Shown here piece after piece: positions 57,612-64,000 of a stretch of 64,000 bases of DNA. Made by a program: the position numbers and the translations under genes. The notes under the pieces are model-generated. The model had not been told where the DNA came from. It made no database searches and saw only the letters and a list, made by a program, of their open reading frames with translations. The stretch covers positions 108,659,388 through 108,723,387 of the forward strand of contig OY829326.1 in the NCBI GenBank assembly GCA_963691655.1. The letters are read 5' to 3'. This stretch comes from Toxonevra muliebris. Its lineage: Eukaryota; Arthropoda; Insecta; Diptera; Pallopteridae. Numbering within the stretch: the stretch's first letter is position 1; every line of letters starts with the position of its first letter.

Positions 57612-59384
57612 TTAATCTTTTCTACGCTTTTTATCAGAACCTCCACGATCACCTTTATCTTCGCCACGCTTTGGCGCCTTTTTGGCCATGTTCAAGAACT
57701 GATCCAGACCAAATGGATCCTCTTCCTTTTCGAATTGTACGGGACCGCTGCGTTGTGGTACACTACCGGAAGTGCCACGTGATGTACCAGAAAATTCTTT
57801 ATCTGGCACAAAACGTTGTGTATTCACTATGCGATCCAAATCGGCACCGTATGCATCGTTGTCCACCTGTTTACTTGGTCTATAAAGATGTGTGCCCAAC
57901 GAATTTGAATCACGCCAAGGCTTATCATATACATTGTACGCCTCATCGTCACCGTAGCCCGAATCCATGCCTTTCGTAGTGTTGAAAAGACGCTGATCAA
58001 AGAGTGTCTCACCGTTCGATGAGCTTTTCGCTGGCATACCGAGTGCAATCTGCTCGGAGATATCTCGTTCCCGTTCACGTTGTAGCTTGGAACGTTTGTC
58101 TGGCGCGGCACGTGCTAAATTACGGTCACGTTGTCGCTCACGATGACGTTCAGCACGAAGGTCATTGCGTTCACGCGCATCGGCGCTAGTAGTCGGGCCT
58201 TCTTCAGGGTTGCGCATACCAGCACGTTCTTCACGCGCACGTTGGGCCATCATACGCAACATGTCTTCCTTCTTTTCTTTCTCTTTTTGAGCCAATTTCT
58301 TTTCGAGTTGGGCACGTGCTTCTACCGCTTCGCGTGCTTTGCGATCAGCTATGTAAAGTGCCTCGGCCATTTTAGCAAATTTCTCATTAATGTGCACTTG
58401 CTGCAAGCCACGCCCATCGGCAGCAAGACGTTTATCGAGTGGTATGGTGTAACCTGTTAATGGAAGGGAGAAAATTAGGAAAGGGAGAAATGTGTTACTA
58501 TCTTAGTTCGAGATTGATTTTCAATTTATATGGCACCTTTGGCATTTTTCCAGTTTGAAATACAAGGCGGAATTTTCCACTCTTTCTGCTCTTTTACAGT
58601 AACCTTGCGGGAGGGTGAGTGCAATACAGGTGCTGGTGGCGAAGGTGGACCTCGTGGGATTTTCTTGTTTATTCGAAATTTCGGAGGTTCCATGGGGTCC
58701 TGCTGTGCCTCCACCATACGTATCACACGCTGTTTAGCGCCTGAATTAAATGCATCTCCTTGCTGTGACGGAGTATATCGTATATATTGTGCTGGTGCTA
58801 GTTTTTCGGCATGTCGAACGGGCATCGCAGAAGCAATTTTTTGACTCGTCAATTTTTCTAATGCTCGTCTTGTTTCTTCTGTTGTATCAGCAATTGTTTC
58901 TGCATCAGGACGTTGCAATGCCTCGGCGTCTTCGGCGAGGACTTCAGCCGGAAGTAATTGCGTTATGGAAGAATAAACTATTTTATCTTTACCATGACCT
59001 TGTCGTGCTATAGCGTCATATTTGATTTTGCCCTTTTCGTCTAAGCGCACAGCTAGTGCATTTGATTTCTTGTTTAGATTTGAGGGGCATCCCATACCTG
59101 TGAGATATATTAAAACATATTTACAAGTGATACTTAAAATCTATTAAAATATTACCTAATGGATATTGTGCTACGTGAATTTCTGGGAAAGCTCCACCAT
59201 CACCAAAATCTGCTTCATTGCGCGGTATCCAATCTCTTCTCTGACCATAAGGTGGAGCAGCTATTTTTGCGGATACCAATGCTCCCATAGGCGCTGCACC
59301 CTTCGCCTTGGTCGCCACACGACGCTCATCTTCGCGATCCCAAACAGGATTTGTAGGAGTTGGTAGTAGACTTGATAAAGACAT
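57612..59384 (-). CDS. Bx42: Bx42, SKIP/SNW1 homologue (splicing and transcription coregulator)
   Basis: Three exons, 59156-59384, 58537-59097 and 57612-58453, with 58 and 83 bp introns, encode 543 residues, near the usual ~540. The start MSLSSLLPTPTNPVWDRE, the APPYGQRRDW motif near residue 43, and the SNW signature SNWKNAKGYTIPLDKRLA at about 257-274 (across the exon 2/3 junction) are diagnostic. The C-terminal third is a charged, coiled-coil-prone Arg/Glu-rich region ending in a basic tail. SNW1/SKIP is a spliceosome (Prp19-related) component and a nuclear-receptor/Notch coregulator; Bx42 is the Drosophila name. Confidence 0.96.
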
Positions 59385-60019
59385 TACGCTGATATTTATG
59401 CAATATATACTTATATATCTGACATAAAAAATCCGAAGATTGTTTTTAGTAAGTCCTTATGATATGATAAAATATATCGAAACAACGAAAAACAATTCAC
59501 GAAACTGCGTGCGTAAAGTGAAAAAATTAGATTATTTTTGATAATGGATTCCACAATCCACATACACTAATGCCTTCTGGTTAGTGTTGCCAGAAGTATT
59601 TTACGAACGACTGATAAACATTACTCAGTGTGGCCACCGAAACAATAATATCTACCTACACTTCTATTTGCATACCTATATTTTCGGCTTAAAGTTACAA
59701 AAAATTAAATTTTGTAACTACTGAATCTTTTTGCACTTCAGAAATTTTGGACTTTGAATGAGTATATTCTCATTTAATCAAAATCAAACATTTCTGAAGA
59801 GTTAGACAAATTTATAGAGCATTGGGGATATTTCGAAGTGTATTACATATAAGTACATTAGGTATATCTGGGTTAAATATATGGAGAAGTGGAAGTAACA
59901 TAAAAACACAAAATTGTAACGACAAAAGTATAACGTATTAAATTTTTCGAATCAAATGTTATATGAAATCTATGAGATTGTATTGCACAGAAGAGATGAT
60001 ATGCAAATTTAGTAATTAA
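59385..60019. other. Bx42 upstream region
   Basis: It should hold the Bx42 promoter and 5' UTR on the minus strand; no specific core element was assigned. A short inverted pair around TTCTGG...CCAGAA lies at about 59575-59596. No other gene is seen. Confidence 0.4.
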
Positions 60020-61294
60020 CCCTTAAATGCACAATATGTCCGACTTCAATTAAAACCATACCCAGAGGTAGCATTTGTGATTTCGAGCAACGCTTGTTCT
60101 ACCTGTTTTCAAATAAATTATTTTAAATTACCGCAATTTTGATTTACATGATTGACCTCTGTAGTAACCTTTGGGAAATATTGTAACGAACCTTCCTGGT
60201 TCCTTTTCTTTTAGCTAAGGTAAGCTCAGCGAGTAACAAGGGTGTGTCAATAATACACGATAGTTTGTTTCGATAGTTCGTTCACTTGTTTATTTATATT
60301 ATTTACTGTTCTCTTTGTTTTAATTCCACTTAATTCTTCGTGCGTTAGTATTTGTGTTCATATAGTCTCTGTTTGTTCCTTGTAGCCTCTCAATCGTCCC
60401 TCTCTGGCGTTCGTTTGCCTTCGTTGGCGCTGGTTTGACTTCCTTGGCGCTCGGTTTGGCCTTGTTGGCGCTCGTTTGCGTTCGTATGTTTCCTTAGCGT
60501 GTCCTCGTGACACGATGGCTAGGTCGTTGGCGTTCGTATGGTCCGTGGCAACTTCGTTTGTTCTACACCAGGGTACGTTGATACGCCCCCTTGATGCCGA
60601 TTAATACCTCAGCGAAAACTTAATCCTGACGGAAAAACTTACGCCAAGATCCAATTAATACCTCACGATTGACTAATGTATTATGAAGAACCTAGCATGC
60701 GGAAGCTCTGCTGATATAAACTAACGACTATTTTGTACTATCCTTCCGAGCGGACGCATCGGTTAGGTTTATTGCATATAATCTAGCAAATAGAGGACAA
60801 TATAACCACCAAGCTACTACCTTAGACCACAATCTAAGTCTGACTGTCAGTTCAGTTTGATGCATGTCCTTTTATACTAGTTTTCCTCCTGTTGTACAGT
60901 TTAGTTTCCGTTCTGTAGATGTGAACTGTTGGTAATATTTTAATATATAAATTAATTACATAATTGTTTTAGTATGATTTATGTACTTAAATATACATAT
61001 TAATATTTGTATATATGTATGTATTAGTGGACTAGTTGTGCGATTAAAATTACAATAATTTTATGTCGCCACAATATATATGTAATAATTCTTAAAAACA
61101 ATTATTTGGTGGTATCCCATACCGTTTGGTACACATTTTTTATGAAGGCAATATATTTGTGATATAAAAATTCGAAAATAAAAAACCTTATTTTCAGTTT
61201 GTGGTTCATAATTTTTGCAAAACATGCTTTCGAATTAAAAAAAAAACAATATGATATTTGTCATTTTACCATGCTATCGAAACCCATTTAAGGG
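60020..61294. mobile_element. piggyBac-type MITE carrying a nested LTR
   Basis: The ends CCCTTAAATG (60020-60029) and CATTTAAGGG (61285-61294) are perfect 10 bp inverted repeats, with TTAA on both sides (60016-60019, 61295-61298), the piggyBac target site. Removing the internal LTR and one copy of its duplication leaves about 379 bp, a normal MITE size. No transposase is encoded. Confidence 0.75.
60182..61073. mobile_element. Candidate solo LTR, 892 bp
   Basis: It begins TGTAACGAAC and ends GTCGCCACA (TGT...ACA), flanked by the 4 bp direct repeat ATAT on both sides. The base composition is sharply different from the flanks: 60360-60600 is GC-rich with imperfect repeats of a TTCGTTGGCGCT phrase. 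A TATA-like CTTTTATACTAG at about 60868 could be the U3 promoter if the LTR is read on the plus strand. No internal retroelement region, primer-binding site or second LTR is present, as expected of a solo LTR left by recombination. Whether it is Gypsy or BEL/Pao cannot be told. Confidence 0.6.
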
Positions 61295-61440
61295 TTAAAT
61301 TTATGAAAACAATGGAGTGTTGAAGAATTATTAGACCAAACTGAAATACCAAATATTTAAAAATTTTTATGTACCTAATGAAAAAACAAAGGTTTTTTTA
61401 AATAGATAATGTTTTTAAAAACATTGTGGGCATTACTTTA

Positions 61441-61811
61441 CACTACGTCTACATCTGCCAGTGATGACATGCCAATTGAGAATACGTATTATCAGTCAAA
61501 AAAAAAAAAAAAACAGAAAAATTGTCTTTGTAACGTCCTGCCAATTATCATGCCAATTCATTTTCAACAAAATGTCAGGCAATTAATTTCTAAAAATTTG
61601 CTCGCTTCTGCGCTACTTTGCTCTTGTTTTCTCTCACAAATTTGCAGAAACGTCAAATATTGTCTGCTTACGTCAAATCATTGGCAGAATTCCTTGGCAT
61701 CGAAATATACTTGCCAGTGACTCTGCCAATGAAAAAAGTGTGAGTCTATTAGTGAAAAATTGGGAATGTGTTAGTGCTGGCATGCCAGCACTGGCAGGTG
61801 TAGCCGCTGGG
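61441..61811. mobile_element. hAT-like MITE, 371 bp
   Basis: The left end (CTACATCTGCCAGTGATGAC) and right end, read in reverse (CTACACCTGCCAGTGCTGGC), are inverted repeats matching at about 24 of 28 positions. Flanking 8-mers TTACTTTA and TTATTTTC agree at six positions, a weak target duplication. TGCCA/TGGCA words recur inside. No ORF of note is present. Confidence 0.55.
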
Positions 61812-62968
61812 TTATTTTCGGCTACAATTTTTTTTTAACATTTTGCGCAATACTGATTAGCACCACTAGACTCTCTATTTCTTCGCGTACCCATTTAAAA
61901 GATATAATTTATTGATTGAATTTAGAATAACTTTAATTTTTGTTTCCAAATCACAACGAATGCGAAAAAAATGAAATGTCAAAATATTTGTTTCGGCGAA
62001 GAAAGCTGTACTTGAAAATTTTAATTTTTTTCCTTTTCCCGTCTCGCCTACAAAGTCGAAAATTTGCAAACAAAAATTTGCTTGTGAAAACCGGGACCAA
62101 GTTCATCAAGTAAAAGAGATACCACATTCACGCAAATTAAACAGTGGTATCAGATCTTTTTGCTGAACTAATATGCAACGAAAAAAATTTAAGTAGATTT
62201 TAGCTCAAGCGGAGTGACGGAGTAGATTCTAAAATTTTGCGAAAAACGTAATAAATTTACTACGATCGCAGTAAAGTGTGAACTCTGATGCCAACGTAGT
62301 TTAAGTTTTCAGTTTTTGTAGCGATAAAGTTTTTATCTGCTTTTGGACGATGAGACTAGTCGCATAAAACTTTTTGATATTCCTTTTTGAAGTTTAATGA
62401 ATTGATCCCCGTTGTTTCTTTCTTCTTCTCTACACTTTTGAGAGTTTCATTAGACTAGCCTGGTTGCTTTTCGAGGACGCAAAAAGTGAAAAGCTGTTGT
62501 CAGAGTGTGTTAGAAACGTGTCGCTAAGTATTTCTGAATAGCAAAGCTGCTGCCATTTGGACGCCATTTTTGTAGTCATATTATTTTTCTGATTTTTCAG
62601 GTTAGCATGATTTCTCAAAACTTGACAGTTGACGAACTCGACACAAATATGAATTCATCCATAATTATATTTTAAGAAGAAAATTAAAACACTTCGCAAA
62701 CTAGAATTTAACGATTTTCAAAAATTTTAAAACTAATACATCTTGCCATTTCTAAGACGCAGGGCTAATCACAAAACTGATTGATTAATCACTCTGGCAG
62801 CAACTTTTCGCTTTTTATTCATTTTTAAAACAATTTTTCCCTGGCAACTCCACCATCAATCTCTAATAACTTCTTTCTGGTAACGCTAACTTTTATTGTG
62901 AAATTTTTGTCAAATGACAAAATCCTATAAATAAGAAGTTTTGTGCAGATTTTAACAATCTTAGTGAA
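61812..62968. other. Spacer upstream of IntS4
   Basis: No gene is seen. 62495-62710 matches the dispersed repeat at 31904-32085. The IntS4 promoter should lie within the last few hundred bases, but no TATA box or other core motif stands out. Confidence 0.45.
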
Positions 62969-64000
62969 ATGGCAAGTTCGTTAAAAAGACCAGTTTCCGT
63001 TACGGAAACAATTGAACAAGTGCAGAAGCCACACAAAAAGATTCGCATTCAAACTACAGCAAAAAGTGGCTCTGGTAAAGGGAAGCCGCTGCAAATTGTT
63101 GCCCTTCTTGAAAATGTTACCACCGGTGGTGGTGGCGTCCAAAATAGCAAGGAACTATTAGAAGTATTAGTGAAGATTGCAGATGATTTGGTTCTGGACG
63201 AAACCCAATCGTCAGAACTGCACGACGCAATACGTAAATTAATTGAGTTGTACCGACAAGAGCGTGATGGCGACACAACAATACGGGTCAAAATCCTTGG
63301 TCTCTTGGCAGATATTGCCGAAGTGCGCATTCCAGAAATTGTAAATGCGCTGATTGATGAAATCATTTCTGTGCTGAAGCAAGAAAAGTCACAGAAAGTG
63401 ATCGCACAGGGCCTGCACAGCTTGCACAAGATTGGAGCGCGTAACTTCAAGCAGCTGCCATCGACGCACGTAACTAAAATTGCGCATTTTGCACAGCAAC
63501 AACTTACTTCGGAGTCACAGACGCAGAAAAATGCATTACGTGTGCTTTCCGCCTTCGTCGCACTTAACGATGCAAGGAAAGGTGTAATTGAAACCATTGG
63601 TCATTATGCAGATTCACAGGATTCTGGTGTACGTGCGCAAGCATTACGTTCGATTTTATGCCTAGGTGAACGTGGTGCAATACTCTCGCCGAGTTTGTAT
63701 AAACGTGCTGTGGATGCTATGAAGGATGACTATGAATGTGTACGTAAAGAAGCCTTACAGCTAGTGTTTCAGTTGGGAATCAGTCATCCGGATTTCATGA
63801 TTATAAGTGAAGAAGATGATGAAGAAATGCGTCTCATCGATGCAGCATTTAGTAAGGTGTGTGGAGCACTATGCGATTTGTCCATACAGATACGTACGCA
63901 GGTATGATGAAAGCCGTTACTCTATTATATTATATTTATTAGTAAAATAACAAATAATTACTTCCTCAGGCTGCTGAACATTTGGGTATGATGACACAAG
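62969..64000 (+). CDS. IntS4: Integrator complex subunit 4 (IntS4), partial at 3' end
   Basis: Exon 1 (62969-63901, 311 codons, phase 0) is followed by a 68 bp GT-AG intron and the start of exon 2 at 63970, which runs off the window. The protein starts with a short basic segment (KKIRIQTTAK), then alpha-helical HEAT-type repeats (RVKILGLLADIAEVRIPEIV; KVIAQGLHSLHKIGARNF; RAQALRSILCLGERG; CVRKEALQLVFQLG). Pattern and N-terminus match IntS4, which with IntS9/IntS11 forms the Integrator cleavage module that processes snRNA 3' ends and terminates paused transcription. About two thirds of the protein lies beyond the right edge. Confidence 0.88.

Noticed and set aside
61409..61720. 103-residue plus-strand frame
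   Set aside because: It lies mostly inside the inverted-repeat element and contains a poly-lysine run from a poly(A) tract. Not a gene.
63049..63597. 182-residue minus-strand frame opposite IntS4
   Set aside because: It is antisense to a clearly conserved HEAT-repeat exon.

Overview
The window is eukaryotic nuclear DNA from a higher fly (Diptera, Brachycera; a tephritid-like fruit fly would fit, but the species cannot be fixed from sequence alone). The evidence is AT-rich spacers, many 55-65 bp GT-AG introns, fly-type genes (Nup153, a Yb/TDRD12-family gene, ZPR1, Bx42/SNW1, IntS4, a ZAD zinc-finger gene), and non-LTR retrotransposons whose ORF1 looks like DUF4780. No tRNA, rRNA, CRISPR array or bacterial-type operon was seen.

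Layout. 1-4950: 3' part of an apparently coding-competent non-LTR retrotransposon (LOA/I-like) with overlapping ORF1 and ORF2. 4951-7130: AT-rich spacer with an inverted-repeat element. 7133-14263 (-): Nup153 in at least six exons. 15526-16363: an 838 bp hAT-type MITE. 17190-21903 (-): a decayed relative of the first retrotransposon, split by a piggyBac-type MITE. 24122-24866 (+): a small ZAD/C2H2 gene, tail-to-tail with a small mitochondrial membrane protein gene at 24970-25194 (-). 25400-27600 and 29100-34100: spacers made of dispersed repeat modules. 27611-29062 (-): ZPR1. 34141-47038 (+): a ten-exon gene for a 2,288-residue TDRD12/Yb-family (SoYb-like) piRNA-pathway protein with three Tudor regions, a degenerate DEAD-type helicase, a CCCH finger and a CS domain. 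Its introns hold several transposable elements. 47590-48037: 3' stub of another non-LTR element. 48314-49537: complete but inactivated maT-type mariner. 52139-56321 (+): six-exon gene for an unrecognised 784-residue zinc-finger protein, apparently with one GC-AG intron. 57612-59384 (-): Bx42/SNW1. 60020-61811: a piggyBac-type MITE carrying a nested solo LTR, followed by a hAT-like MITE. 62969 to the end (+): first exons of IntS4.

The cellular genes do not form one pathway. They are mostly housekeeping: nuclear pore, complex I, ZPR1, spliceosome/transcription, Integrator. The exception is the Yb-family gene, which would act in piRNA-based transposon silencing and is itself loaded with transposon insertions. 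Exon structures were built by hand from splice motifs and reading phase. The phases close perfectly for Nup153 (six exons), ZPR1, the Yb-family gene, Bx42, the ZAD gene and the unknown zinc-finger gene. The last Nup153 exon was not found.
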